NCBI RefSeq assembly: GCF_026013615.1
Contig: NZ_JAPDPI010000028.1
Span: 1 to 64,000 of the forward strand
DNA length: 64,000 nt
Source: Plebeiibacterium marinum
Lineage (GTDB): Bacteria; Bacteroidota; Bacteroidia; Bacteroidales; Marinilabiliaceae
Direction of reading: 5' to 3'
The stretch's first letter is position 1. The number at the start of each line of letters is the position of its first letter. The position numbers and the translations under genes were made by a program. The notes under the pieces were generated by a model, which did no database searches, was not told where the DNA came from, and worked only from the letters and a program-made list of their open reading frames with translations. This document shows positions 9,253 to 18,040 of this stretch, piece after piece.

Positions 9253-9960
9253 GTGACCAATAATTATTATAGCGATTTTGAAAGCATAAAAAGGCTGATA
9301 TCAGTAGATTGTGTGATTTTTGGGTATGATGACGAGCAATTGAAGTTATTGGTCTTTAAGCGTATAATAGAGCCATCAAAAGGCAAATGGTCATTGCTTG
9401 GAGGTTGGGTAAAAAATGATGAATCCAGTGAAGAAGCTGCGCATCGGGTTTTGCATCATCTTACAGGTTTAAAATATATTTATCAGGAACAGGTAGAAAC
9501 ATTTTCAAAACCGGGGCGTGATCCTGGTGGGAATGTGATTACGGTTGAGTATTATGCATTAATTAAAATTGATGAGTTTACAAATCAGTTGATTAGTGAT
9601 TATGGCGCCAAGTGGTTTGCTTTAAAGGATTTGCCATCTTTGATATTTGATCATGATATATTGGTGGTTAAAGCATTGGATAAATTGAGGTTGAAGGCAA
9701 GTTATGAGTTGTTTGGGAAACACTTGCTGCCGGAAAAGTTTACCATATTAAAGTTGCGAAAACTCTATAATGAAATTTATCAAAAAGAGTTTGATCCGGC
9801 TAATTTTAGAAAGAAAGTTTTGTCGTTAAATGTGCTGGAGCGGCTTGAAGAGAAAGATAAAACAGAGTCAAGAAAGGGGGCTTACTTATATAGGTTCAAA
9901 GATGTTCCTGAAATGGAAATCTCAGGACCGGTATTTCGTAAGTCTTTTGTGAAGAAATAA
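9253..9960 (+). CDS. Nudix-fold transcriptional regulator (AraR/NrtR-like)
   Basis: A 235-residue protein with an N-terminal Nudix domain (about 13-140) and a C-terminal winged helix (about 150-225). The Nudix box G-x5-E-x7-REUxEExGU is present as G51, E57 and R65 but the catalytic glutamates are replaced (R-V-L-H-H-L-T-G-L), so it should bind rather than hydrolyse its ligand. This is the architecture of the Bacteroides L-arabinose regulator AraR. The start is a GTG at 9253; the ATG at 9231 is in another frame and stops at once. Location between a GH127 operon and a sugar permease supports control of arabinose use; the effector itself is not visible in the sequence. Confidence 0.82.
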   Translation: MTNNYYSDFESIKRLISVDCVIFGYDDEQLKLLVFKRIIEPSKGKWSLLGGWVKNDESSEEAAHRVLHHLTGLKYIYQEQVETFSKPGRDPGGNVITVEYYALIKIDEFTNQLISDYGAKWFALKDLPSLIFDHDILVVKALDKLRLKASYELFGKHLLPEKFTILKLRKLYNEIYQKEFDPANFRKKVLSLNVLERLEEKDKTESRKGAYLYRFKDVPEMEISGPVFRKSFVKK

Positions 9961-10013
9961 ATTACAGTAAGATAAATTTTTATAACACATTAAATCATTT
10001 TATTAAAAGTTTT

Positions 10014-11225
10014 ATGGCTAAGAATAAATATTTGTTTCCATTAATTGTAATGGCTTCGTTGTTTTTCCTTTTTGGATTTATAACAACAATGAATAACTCA
10101 ACTATCGAGTTTTTGAAAGGGGCTTTTGGCTTGAATGATGTACAAAAGCAATTGCCTAATACGTTCTTTTATGGTGCTTATGCGCTTTCAATACCTGTTG
10201 GTTTTTTAATTAAACGAATAGGTTATCGTTTCTCAATTTTTACAGGATTGGCTATGATAGCCTTAGGTTTCTTTGCTTGTATACCAGGTGTTGGTTTTGG
10301 TTATTACGGTTTTTTAAGTGCCGTGTCTATTTTTGCAATTGGTGTTGTTATTCTTCAGGTAGCAGCAGCTCCCTATGTAGTGGCTTTAGGTCCTAAAGAG
10401 AGTTCTGCCAGTCGTTTAACATTAACTAATGCCTTAAACTCAGTTGCCACTGTTATTGCACCAATTTTTGTGTCGGTATTGTTGGTGGTGCCAGAGTTGG
10501 GTGAAGGTCAGGTTCTTGAAAATTCTGCAATCAAAGACATAGTTAGTAGTCCGTTTATGGGTATTGGTGTGGCTACCGCAGTGATCCTTTTTATCATGTT
10601 CTTTCTGAAATTGCCAAATATCAAGGAAGAGCAAGAAGCTGCAGAAGAGTCAAGTGCTGTAAAGCATAAATCAAGTGCATTTAGGTATACCCACGTATGG
10701 TTGGGTTCTTTAGCTATTTTTGTTTATATGGGTATTGAAATAGGTATTCCTAGTTTCTTTGCTGATTTTGCTTCTGCAAAAGGTGCCGTGATAGAAACTT
10801 CAACAACAGATATGTTGAAATTTTATTGGGGAGGCCTGATGGTTGGTCGTTTGTTAGGTATTTTTGTGCTTAAAAAATATAAAGCGTCTACTATATTGTC
10901 GTTATGCTCAGTGGGTGGTGCTGCTATGTTAATTGGTGCTATTTTGTTGACCGGAAATATTAGTATGTGGTTATTCTTAGGAACAGGTTTATTCCATTCA
11001 ATTATGTGGCCTGTAATCTATAGTCTTGCGTTAGAAGATTTAGGTCCTCATGCTGATGTGGCTTCTGGTGTAATTGCAACCTCGGTGATTGGAGCAGCTA
11101 TTTTAACTCCTATAATGGGAGCTTTACAAACAGTAACCGGAACAGTTATTGCGGGTATTGCTTGTTTGTTTGTTTATTATCTGTACCTGGTTTTCTTTGC
11201 AGCCAAAGGTTCTAAAATCAGATAA
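10014..11225 (+). CDS. FucP-family MFS sugar permease
   Basis: A 403-residue inner-membrane transporter with about twelve hydrophobic helices. The N-terminus (FLFGFITTMNNSTIEFLKGAFGL) and the IPVGFLIKRIGYR loop are typical of the L-fucose/glucose-galactose proton symporter family (FucP/GluP). It lies 53 bases after the Nudix regulator, with a strong terminator downstream, so both are probably one transcript. Given the regulator and the GH127 enzyme, L-arabinose is a plausible substrate, but the family also takes fucose, glucose and galactose and the sequence does not decide. Confidence 0.85.
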   Translation: MAKNKYLFPLIVMASLFFLFGFITTMNNSTIEFLKGAFGLNDVQKQLPNTFFYGAYALSIPVGFLIKRIGYRFSIFTGLAMIALGFFACIPGVGFGYYGFLSAVSIFAIGVVILQVAAAPYVVALGPKESSASRLTLTNALNSVATVIAPIFVSVLLVVPELGEGQVLENSAIKDIVSSPFMGIGVATAVILFIMFFLKLPNIKEEQEAAEESSAVKHKSSAFRYTHVWLGSLAIFVYMGIEIGIPSFFADFASAKGAVIETSTTDMLKFYWGGLMVGRLLGIFVLKKYKASTILSLCSVGGAAMLIGAILLTGNISMWLFLGTGLFHSIMWPVIYSLALEDLGPHADVASGVIATSVIGAAILTPIMGALQTVTGTVIAGIACLFVYYLYLVFFAAKGSKIR

Positions 11226-11283
11226 GACAGATAGAAAATATTTGTAAAGAATATAGAGCCTGATATCGGGCCAAAAAATATAG

Positions 11284-11317
11284 AAAGCGGGATCATTTTT
11301 GATCCCGCTTTTTTTTA
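11284..11317 (+). terminator. Strong Rho-independent terminator after the sugar permease
   Basis: A perfect 12-bp stem (11284-11295 with 11300-11311, loop TTTT) with GC-rich core GCGGGATCA and a run of T. It marks the right end of the sugar locus. Confidence 0.9.
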
Positions 11318-11374
11318 ACTTTGACGCAGCAGAATAGTTACTGCAAAACAATAATAACATTGTAAAAAATAGTA

Positions 11375-12400
11375 GTGAAAGAAGTTCGTTTTCCTGCAGA
11401 GTGGGAGCCTCAGAGTTTTATCCAGTTTACTTTTCCTCATAAAAACAGTGATTGGGCTTATATGTACGATGAAGTAGTTAACTGCTTTGTAAATATTATT
11501 GAAGCAACAGCCGGGTTTGAGCCTGTTTTAGTTGTTTGCCATTCCATATCAGAGGTGTCTGCTTTCTTTAGAAATAATACAAAATACCCGATTTATTATG
11601 TAGAAATTGAATCAAATGATACCTGGGCAAGGGATCATGGAGCTATCACGGTTTTTAAGGATGGAGAACCTGAGTTGCTTGATTTTACATTTAATGGATG
11701 GGGGCAAAAGTTTGAGGCCGGATTAGATAATTGTATCTCAGAGAAAATGGCTGGAGGAGTGCTAAGTCCCAATAAGGTTAAATCATTTGATTTTGTGTTG
11801 GAAGGAGGTGCCATTGAAAGCGACGGGAATGGGACGCTGCTAACAACTTCGGAATGTCTCCTCTCTGAGTTTAGGAATCCAACATATACTAAGGAAGAGA
11901 TTGAGTCTTTCCTTATGGAAGTTTTTGGTTTGAGAAAAGTTCTTTGGCTTGATCATGGATTTTTAGCCGGGGATGATACAGACTCACATATTGATACTTT
12001 GGCCAGGGTATGCTCCAAGAATACTCTAGCCTATGTAAAATGTGATAATGAAAGCGATGAACATTTTGAAGCCTTGAAGCTGATGGAAGAGCAGTTGAAG
12101 AGTTTTTCCAATGCAGATGGCGAATTGTATAATTTAGTGGCACTGCCATGGCCTGATGCTTGTTATGATGACATGGGGATGCGTATTCCTGCAACTTATG
12201 CCAATTTCTTGATTGTAAATGGGGGTGTCTTGGTTCCGGTGTATAATGTTCCTCAGGATCAGGAAGCACTGGAAGTTATTCAGCGTATTTTCCCTGATAG
12301 AAAGGTAGTGGGGCTCAACTGCAGGCCGCTTATAGACCAGCATGGTTCATTGCATTGTATAACTATGCAATATCCGGCGGGTGTAAATATTATTCAGTAA
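11375..12400 (+). CDS. aguA: Agmatine deiminase
   Basis: A 341-residue peptidylarginine-deiminase-family enzyme that converts agmatine to N-carbamoylputrescine and ammonia. Visible motifs are NDTWARDHGAITV (about 81-93), EGGAIESDGNGTLLTT (143-158), the DDTDSHID segment with the active-site histidine (about 200-207) and HGSLHCITMQ near the C-terminus with nucleophile Cys328. The start is a GTG at 11375; it is the only start that keeps the conserved FPAEWEPQ N-terminus. The next gene encodes N-carbamoylputrescine amidase, so together they make putrescine. The 120-base gap contains a promoter, so the two genes may be partly independent. Confidence 0.9.
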   Translation: MKEVRFPAEWEPQSFIQFTFPHKNSDWAYMYDEVVNCFVNIIEATAGFEPVLVVCHSISEVSAFFRNNTKYPIYYVEIESNDTWARDHGAITVFKDGEPELLDFTFNGWGQKFEAGLDNCISEKMAGGVLSPNKVKSFDFVLEGGAIESDGNGTLLTTSECLLSEFRNPTYTKEEIESFLMEVFGLRKVLWLDHGFLAGDDTDSHIDTLARVCSKNTLAYVKCDNESDEHFEALKLMEEQLKSFSNADGELYNLVALPWPDACYDDMGMRIPATYANFLIVNGGVLVPVYNVPQDQEALEVIQRIFPDRKVVGLNCRPLIDQHGSLHCITMQYPAGVNIIQ

Positions 12401-12478
12401 TTATATTATAGAGTTTTGATCTGTTTGGTTTGGTGAGAATTTCAACATCAGATTTAATTTTTAAGTGTGCATTTTATG

Positions 12479-12486
12479 TACTTTTG
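12479..12486 (+). promoter_or_regulatory. -7 box upstream of the N-carbamoylputrescine amidase gene
   Basis: TACTTTTG matches TAnnTTTG exactly, 34 bases before the ATG. The best -33 candidate (TTTA at 12453-12456) is 22 bp away, slightly long, so the promoter is plausible but not ideal. Confidence 0.45.
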
Positions 12487-12520
12487 ACATAGGATAAATT
12501 AGCAAGTAAAAATATCGGAA

Positions 12521-13405
12521 ATGAGCAAACTAAGTGTAGGTATAGTGCAGCAATCGTGTGGTACAGATAAGCAGGCCAACATAAATAAAAGCATTGAAGG
12601 AATCAGGAAATGTGCTAAAGATGGTGCAGGGCTTGTTGTACTTCAGGAATTGCACTGTGGTATTTACTTTTGTCAGGCAGAAGAGGTGGATATGTTTGAA
12701 TGGGCAGAGCCTATACCTGGACCATCATATAATCAGTTTGCCGCTGTTGCAAAAGAATTGAATATAGTTTTGGTCACTTCTTTGTTTGAGAAACGTGCCC
12801 CGGGTTTATACCATAACACCGCCGTTGTATTTGAAAGAGATGGTAGTGAAGCCGGGCGTTATAGAAAGATGCATATCCCTGATGATCCGGCTTACTACGA
12901 AAAGTTCTATTTTACTCCCGGAGATTTGGGTTTTGAGCCGATACAAACATCTGTAGGTAAATTGGGAGTGCTGGTTTGTTGGGATCAGTGGTATCCTGAA
13001 GCGGCTCGATTAATGGCAATGGCCGGGGCAGAGGTATTGATTTATCCAACAGCAATAGGTTATGAAAGTACAGATTCTGACGAAGAGAAGAACAGGCAAA
13101 GGGATGCATGGATGATCTCGCAACGTGGACATGCCGTGGCAAATGGATTGCCTGTAGTTGCCGTTAACCGGGTTGGCTATGAGCAGGATTGGACTGGGGT
13201 TACCAAGGGAATCCAGTTCTGGGGATCAAGCTTTGTTGCTGGTCCGCAAGGGGAGTTGCTCTATGAAGCAACTCGGGATAAGGAGCTTACGCAAGTAATA
13301 GAGATTGATAAAAACAGGACAGAGGATGTTCGTAGGATTTGGCCGTTTTTTCGGGATAGGCGAATAGATGCCTACGGTGATATTGTAAAAAGATATAGGG
13401 ACTAA
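12521..13405 (+). CDS. aguB: N-carbamoylputrescine amidase
   Basis: A 294-residue nitrilase-superfamily enzyme hydrolysing N-carbamoylputrescine to putrescine, CO2 and ammonia. The catalytic triad is visible as Glu43 (LQELHC), Lys116 (RKMHIPDD) and Cys153 (VCWDQWYPE). The WDQWYPEAARLMAMAGAE context and the GIQFWGSSFVAGPQGE motif are characteristic of AguB rather than of general nitrilases. It follows agmatine deiminase in the same direction, completing the arginine decarboxylase route to putrescine. It is convergent with the permease gene on the minus strand, with only 34 bases between the stop codons. Confidence 0.93.
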   Translation: MSKLSVGIVQQSCGTDKQANINKSIEGIRKCAKDGAGLVVLQELHCGIYFCQAEEVDMFEWAEPIPGPSYNQFAAVAKELNIVLVTSLFEKRAPGLYHNTAVVFERDGSEAGRYRKMHIPDDPAYYEKFYFTPGDLGFEPIQTSVGKLGVLVCWDQWYPEAARLMAMAGAEVLIYPTAIGYESTDSDEEKNRQRDAWMISQRGHAVANGLPVVAVNRVGYEQDWTGVTKGIQFWGSSFVAGPQGELLYEATRDKELTQVIEIDKNRTEDVRRIWPFFRDRRIDAYGDIVKRYRD

Positions 13406-13439
13406 AAAGGAATGATCTTTATTGGTTTTGAGGTTGTAT

Positions 13440-15287
13440 TTATTTTCGTATTCTTTCTGATAATAAAATAAGGTTTTTTAAATCATGTATGGAGTTTGCT
13501 TGTTTCCAGTTTTTTATAAATTTTGGATTCTGCACAATTTGAGCGATAGCAATTAACGTTTTAAGATAGAAATTTCTTTTATCTTTTGTTCCGGCTAAGG
13601 CAAAAACTATATGTGCAGGCGGTGAATTAGGAAATAAGTTAACTCCATATTTGGATCTTGCTACAGCTATATCAAACTTGTTATTTCCTTCAATAACAAT
13701 ATTAAGTATAGCAACTCCTTCATAAATAATAGAGTCAAATTTATCCTCTTCTTTGCGGAAAAGATCAAATATTTCTTTTGCTGAAGTTTTGAAATTCGCA
13801 GAAAAAATGGTTGATATTTCATGAAATAATTCTTTGTCACTTATTTCATATGGAAAATCAAGAAACTCAGCCTTTTTTACAAAACTATCAAACTTATCTT
13901 CTACAATGGCATCTCTTTCATAAAGAATATCTCTTAATTCATTGGTGAGGATTGAGGATTTAATTTCCCGGGTAGTAATGTGTTCAACAATTTGCAGAAG
14001 GGCAGATTGTTTTATGTTACGGTTTCGTGAATAGAAATAATACCAAAGAACAGAAAAGGCAACAAATCCTAATGTGATAAAGAATGGTACAAATCCCATT
14101 TCAATAATAAGAAGTATATAAATTGTCATTCCTACAAATTGTATGTAAGGAAAGAATGGTGATTTAAAGGATGGTTTGTATGATGATATTTTACTTGCCC
14201 TCATTAATATCACCGATAAGTTTACAAAAAAGAAAAGAATCAGCATCATTGTAGAAGCAACTTTAACCAGGTTTTCCAGGTCGAGGAATACTACAATTGT
14301 AATCATAAAAAGCGAAGTAACTAGAATTGAGCTGATGGGCGTTTTTAAACGTTTGTTTACTTTCGAAAAAAATGAAGGTATCAACTTGTCTTCGGCCATG
14401 GCCAGAGGGATTCTAGAGGAGGATAATAATCCTGCATTTCCGGTGGTGATAAAAGCCAAAATTGCGGCTATGGTTAAAAAGGTAAAGCCTATGTTCCCAT
14501 CAAACTTATGAGCGGCAAGTGCTATTGGGTTAAGGGTGTTGCTAAATTCGTTACTATCAACCAGTCCTACGGTCACAAACAAAGTGAAAAAATAGAGACC
14601 AGTAGTGACAATAAACGCCACAAACATTCCAACAGGTATATTTACTTTGGGATTTTTAATTTCTTCGGCAATTGAAGCTATTTTTGTTAGTCCCCCGTAG
14701 GATATAAAAATCATACCCATAACAGTAAAAACAGATTGCCATCCATGTGGCCGGAAAGGAACATAACGGTTTACATCAATATAATGAAATCCTTTAAAAA
14801 TAAAATAGGATAACAATATTATGATGCCAATAACTAAAACTCCCTGAAACAGACTACTTTCTTTTACACCAATTATGTTTATTATGGTAAAAACAACTAT
14901 GACACAGACTGCAAATAATTTCATTAAGGCAGGGGAGGCTTCAAAAAACAAGGGTTCAAGTAACAATCCAATTCCCAGTAATGCAAATGCACTTTTCAAA
15001 CTTAGAGAATACCAGGAAGCAAAGCCGGCAAAAACGCCCATGAAGGCTCCCAGGCTTCGATGGATAAAGAAATAATCACCTCCCGATTTTGGCATCGCTG
15101 TAGCCAGTTCTGATTTGGAAAATATGGTTGGAATCATTAAAAGTGCAGAAAGAAAATACGCAAGAAAAATAGCCGGGCCAACCTGCGGATAAACAATAGC
15201 AGGTAAGATAAATAGTCCGGAGCTAATCATGGTTCCAGAGGCTACACAGAAAACGCCAACAAAACCTGTTCCTTTTTTCAAACGCAT
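13440..15287 (-). CDS. APC-family amino acid permease with C-terminal EIIA-like domain
   Basis: A 615-residue fusion. Residues 1-420 form about twelve membrane helices of the amino acid-polyamine-organocation family (GTMISSGLFILPAI near the N-terminus, MPKSGGDYFF in loop 3). Residues about 460-605 resemble a PTS EIIA type-2 domain (AKEIFDLFRKEEDKFDS, then AHIVFALAGTKDKRNFYLK). In active EIIA domains a histidine follows the GxAIPH motif; here the motif reads GVAILNIV, with Asn529 in its place, so phosphotransfer is unlikely and a ligand-sensing or regulatory role is more probable. The ATG at 15287 is six bases from a -7-like box (15293-15300), so the mRNA may have almost no leader. Substrate not evident. 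Confidence 0.85.
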   Translation of the reverse strand: MRLKKGTGFVGVFCVASGTMISSGLFILPAIVYPQVGPAIFLAYFLSALLMIPTIFSKSELATAMPKSGGDYFFIHRSLGAFMGVFAGFASWYSLSLKSAFALLGIGLLLEPLFFEASPALMKLFAVCVIVVFTIINIIGVKESSLFQGVLVIGIIILLSYFIFKGFHYIDVNRYVPFRPHGWQSVFTVMGMIFISYGGLTKIASIAEEIKNPKVNIPVGMFVAFIVTTGLYFFTLFVTVGLVDSNEFSNTLNPIALAAHKFDGNIGFTFLTIAAILAFITTGNAGLLSSSRIPLAMAEDKLIPSFFSKVNKRLKTPISSILVTSLFMITIVVFLDLENLVKVASTMMLILFFFVNLSVILMRASKISSYKPSFKSPFFPYIQFVGMTIYILLIIEMGFVPFFITLGFVAFSVLWYYFYSRNRNIKQSALLQIVEHITTREIKSSILTNELRDILYERDAIVEDKFDSFVKKAEFLDFPYEISDKELFHEISTIFSANFKTSAKEIFDLFRKEEDKFDSIIYEGVAILNIVIEGNNKFDIAVARSKYGVNLFPNSPPAHIVFALAGTKDKRNFYLKTLIAIAQIVQNPKFIKNWKQANSIHDLKNLILLSERIRK

Positions 15288-15369
15288 ATAGGCAAAATTA
15301 AATACCTTTATAATTTAAGAAAAAAAAGTGATAAAAACAGGTTTGTCATGAATCTGGGGGAAATAGAAT

Positions 15370-15398
15370 AAAAAAAGCAGTCTGAAAAAGACTGCTTT
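15370..15398 (-). terminator. Minus-strand terminator after the DUF3127 gene
   Basis: A perfect 10-bp stem (15374-15383 with 15389-15398, five-base loop) followed on the minus strand by seven T. It lies 7 bases after the stop codon of the DUF3127 gene. Confidence 0.88.
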
Positions 15399-15405
15399 AT
15401 AATAT

Positions 15406-15780
15406 TTAAAATGGTAAATCTTCGTTTGCTCCTGCTGGCGGAACTTCTGATTCTGCGAAAGGAGGTGGAGGTGTATCTGGTCCGGCTGAAGCTTGTACTT
15501 TTTCAAGTCTCCAGGCTTCCAGATTTGAAAAATAGTTTACTTTTCCATCTTTTTCCCACTTACGTCCCCTGATGTTAAAAGATACCTTTACTGGTTCTCC
15601 TAAACTAAAAGGATCTAGTTGAGCACATCTGTCTTGGGTTAATTGGAATTTAATATAATCATTCCAATCTGAGTTACGCTCATTCATTACCTCAACAACG
15701 AATTCTCGTTTTTTAAAAGATGCACTTATTGACTGCTCGTCATCTTTCACAATTAAATTTCCTGTCAATTCAAAATTCAT
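15406..15780 (-). CDS. DUF3127 protein with SSB-like C-terminal tail
   Basis: A 124-residue protein. The first 95 residues match DUF3127, a small domain found in Bacteroidota and their phages with an oligonucleotide-binding-fold look (LTGNLIVKDDEQSISASFKKREFVVE, then KVNYFSNLEAWRLEK). A disordered proline-rich linker (PDTPPPPFAESEVPPAG) follows and the protein ends in NEDLPF, which resembles the acidic DDDIPF tip that single-stranded DNA-binding proteins use to recruit repair and replication partners. A role in single-stranded DNA binding is therefore suggested but not proven. The stop is followed by a clear terminator and the start lies 19 bases after the cyclophilin gene, so they are probably cotranscribed. 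Confidence 0.8.
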   Translation of the reverse strand: MNFELTGNLIVKDDEQSISASFKKREFVVEVMNERNSDWNDYIKFQLTQDRCAQLDPFSLGEPVKVSFNIRGRKWEKDGKVNYFSNLEAWRLEKVQASAGPDTPPPPFAESEVPPAGANEDLPF

Positions 15781-15799
15781 GGACTATACTTGTAAGTGG

Positions 15800-16258
15800 T
15801 TATTCTTCAATAATTTTTATTGTTTCAATGGCATCTCCAGCCCTGATGTCGTCAATAATATCTACACCTTCGTAAACTATACCAAAGCATGTATGTGCAC
15901 CATCAAGGTGAGATGTATTGTTACGGCTGTGACAGATAAAGAATTGCGAACCTCCTGTGTTTTTACCTGCGTGAGCCATCGAAAGAACCCCCCTGTCGTG
16001 ATATTGTCTGTCTGCATTAGTTTCGCAGTCAATACTATATCCTGGGCCACCTGTGCCAACTCTTGGGTTGCTCATGTCTTTAGAAAAAGGACATCCTCCC
16101 TGGATTACAAAATCCGGAATTACACGGTGGAATGCTAATCCATCGTAAAAGCCCTCTTTGGCAAGCTTTACGAAATTTTCAACAGTTTTTGGTGTCTCTT
16201 TTTCATAAAGCTCAGCTTTCATAACACCTTTTTCGGTAACTATTTCTGCCTTGATCAT
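15800..16258 (-). CDS. Cyclophilin-type peptidyl-prolyl cis-trans isomerase
   Basis: A 152-residue cytoplasmic isomerase with no signal peptide. The whole length is one cyclophilin domain: the active-site motif [13 protein letters not shown] (Arg at about 44), the GGSQFFI motif and [11 protein letters not shown] (the usual LDGKHTVFG) are all present. It catalyses cis-trans isomerisation of Xaa-Pro bonds in protein folding. It lies upstream of the DUF3127 gene with a 19-base gap, and two FKBP-type isomerases are encoded just to the right, making three proline isomerases within 2.1 kb. Confidence 0.95.
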   Translation of the reverse strand: MIKAEIVTEKGVMKAELYEKETPKTVENFVKLAKEGFYDGLAFHRVIPDFVIQGGCPFSKDMSNPRVGTGGPGYSIDCETNADRQYHDRGVLSMAHAGKNTGGSQFFICHSRNNTSHLDGAHTCFGIVYEGVDIIDDIRAGDAIETIKIIEE

Positions 16259-16287
16259 AATTTTTGTATCTATTTATTTTGGAAGAA

Positions 16288-16295
16288 CAAAGGTA
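16288..16295 (-). promoter_or_regulatory. -7 box for the cyclophilin/DUF3127 unit
   Basis: On the minus strand TACCTTTG matches TAnnTTTG exactly, 29 bases upstream of the cyclophilin ATG. No clear -33 element is seen. Confidence 0.4.
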
Positions 16296-16353
16296 CAATT
16301 TTTAGTTTAGATGAAAAGGAAAAATACGGTTTAATAGGAATTGATTTTTTTCT

Positions 16354-16384
16354 AAAAAAAAAGGAAGGCAAATAGGCCTTCCTT
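16354..16384 (-). terminator. Minus-strand terminator after the FKBP lipoprotein gene
   Basis: A perfect 9-bp stem (16361-16369 with 16376-16384, loop AAATAG) followed on the minus strand by a T run. It lies about 50 bases beyond the stop codon of the FKBP lipoprotein gene. Confidence 0.85.
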
Positions 16385-16434
16385 AAATATTCTGAAGATC
16401 TTTAATCTTCAGGCTATGTTCTTTTGTTCTTAGT

Positions 16435-17253
16435 TTATTTTTCTTCTTTTTTGATGATGTTGAAAAGTTCAACTTCAAAAACAAGAGTTTCCATAGGACC
16501 AATTTTTCCACCTGAACCTCTCATACCATAAGCTAATTCAGCTGGAATATAGAACTTGAATTTAGAACCTACGTTCATTAATTGTAAGCCTTCTACCCAT
16601 CCTTTAATTACCTGAGTAACTCCAAAGGTAGTTGTTTCTCCTCTATCAACAGAGCTGTCAAACACAGTTCCATCAATTAAGGTTCCATGATAGTGAACTT
16701 CTACCTTATCTCCAGGAACAGGTTTGTCGCCTTTGCCTTGTTTAAGGATTTCATATTGTAATCCACTTTCTGTAGTGATCACTCCCTCTTTTTTTGCGTT
16801 TTCAGCTAAGAATTCGTCACCTTTCTTTTTGTTTTCGAAAGCAGGTTTGCCTGGCTGAAGGGCTTTTCTGTCCTGGGCTCTTTTATATGCAGCCTGAAGA
16901 TATGCATTTCCTGTTGTTTCATTAAAATACGATTTAGCATAGCCTACTTCATTTAAGAAAGCAGATTTCATGATATCGTAGTTAATAGAATCAAAGCTAC
17001 GCTCAAAATTCTGTTTTGAGGCTTCAGAGAATTGTGATTTTGCTAAAGCCATGGCAACATCTTTGCCATAAAGTGTATCGAATTGTTGAGATAGCTGTTG
17101 TTTCATTTGGGATGCAATTACATATCCTAATGCATAACTAACACTATCTGTTTCGTTTTTCATTTCTACTTCGCCAGCACCAGGAACTTTGGTACAAGAA
17201 ACAGCTGCAATAGCAACTACAAGTAGTCCTAAAATTAGATTTTTAAGTCTCAT
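16435..17253 (-). CDS. FKBP-type peptidyl-prolyl isomerase, lipoprotein
   Basis: A 272-residue periplasmic or outer-membrane lipoprotein isomerase. The signal peptide ([15 protein letters not shown], Cys20) carries a lipobox. An FKBP N-terminal dimerisation domain occupies about 35-160 ([15 protein letters not shown]) and the FKBP catalytic domain about 165-267 ([41 protein letters not shown]). The architecture is that of FkpA/Mip-like chaperone isomerases. It sits 21 bases downstream of a second, cytoplasmic FKBP gene of similar sequence, which suggests a duplication followed by different targeting. Confidence 0.93.
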   Translation of the reverse strand: MRLKNLILGLLVVAIAAVSCTKVPGAGEVEMKNETDSVSYALGYVIASQMKQQLSQQFDTLYGKDVAMALAKSQFSEASKQNFERSFDSINYDIMKSAFLNEVGYAKSYFNETTGNAYLQAAYKRAQDRKALQPGKPAFENKKKGDEFLAENAKKEGVITTESGLQYEILKQGKGDKPVPGDKVEVHYHGTLIDGTVFDSSVDRGETTTFGVTQVIKGWVEGLQLMNVGSKFKFYIPAELAYGMRGSGGKIGPMETLVFEVELFNIIKKEEK

Positions 17254-17274
17254 TTTTTTTATTTGTTAAGTAAA

Positions 17275-17859
17275 TTAAGCAATTTCAAGTAATTCTACTT
17301 CAAACACTAAGGTTGTGTGAGGTCCGATTTGTTGACCGGCTCCCTGTGCACCATAGGCAAGATCAGAAGGGATAAACAATTTCCATTTAGAACCTACAGA
17401 CATTAGCTGTAATGCCTCAACCCAGCCTGCAATTACACCATTTACAGGAAATACAGCAGGCTCACCTCTTTGTACAGAACTGTCAAATACGGTTCCGTCA
17501 ATCAATGTTCCATGGTAATGGCATTTTACACTATCTGTAGCTTTAGGTTTATCGCCATTTCCTTCCGTCATTATTTCATATTGAAGACCGCTTTCAAGGG
17601 TTACAACACCTTCTCTTTTTTCATTTTCAGCAAGGAATTTTTTTCCTGCTTCAATGTTGGCTTCAAATTGTTTTGCCTGTAGTTCAGAAAAGAATGTATT
17701 TATGATTTTACCAGCTTCTTCTTGTGATATTTCAGTAGTAGCTCCTTCCATATGGTGTTTTACACCTCTTGCAAATGCATCAACATCTAATTCTGCAACA
17801 CCTGAGTTCTGAAGGTTTCCGGCTATGCTCAGCCCCAATGAATAACTTAATTTTTCCAT
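17275..17859 (-). CDS. FKBP-type peptidyl-prolyl isomerase (FklB-like)
   Basis: A 194-residue isomerase without signal peptide, hence cytoplasmic. The FKBP N-terminal domain covers about 1-80 (LSYSLGLSIAGNLQNSG) and the catalytic FKBP domain about 95-192 ([57 protein letters not shown]). It is the first gene of a two-gene unit with the FKBP lipoprotein gene, which ends at a terminator. The two FKBP domains share long identical stretches. Confidence 0.92.
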   Translation of the reverse strand: MEKLSYSLGLSIAGNLQNSGVAELDVDAFARGVKHHMEGATTEISQEEAGKIINTFFSELQAKQFEANIEAGKKFLAENEKREGVVTLESGLQYEIMTEGNGDKPKATDSVKCHYHGTLIDGTVFDSSVQRGEPAVFPVNGVIAGWVEALQLMSVGSKWKLFIPSDLAYGAQGAGQQIGPHTTLVFEVELLEIA

Positions 17860-18040
17860 TCTTGAATTATATCAATATTTTAAATAAACGGTCACGAAGA
17901 TAGTTTTTTACCCTTAGGAAAGCAAACCTCCCTCAACCCTTTAACGAGAGTTTAACTAAAAACAGATGTTCAATTTGGGATGTATTATTGCCTGGCCTAT
18001 TGGAAATTTTTAATAATACTGGTAATAGATAGGAATGATA

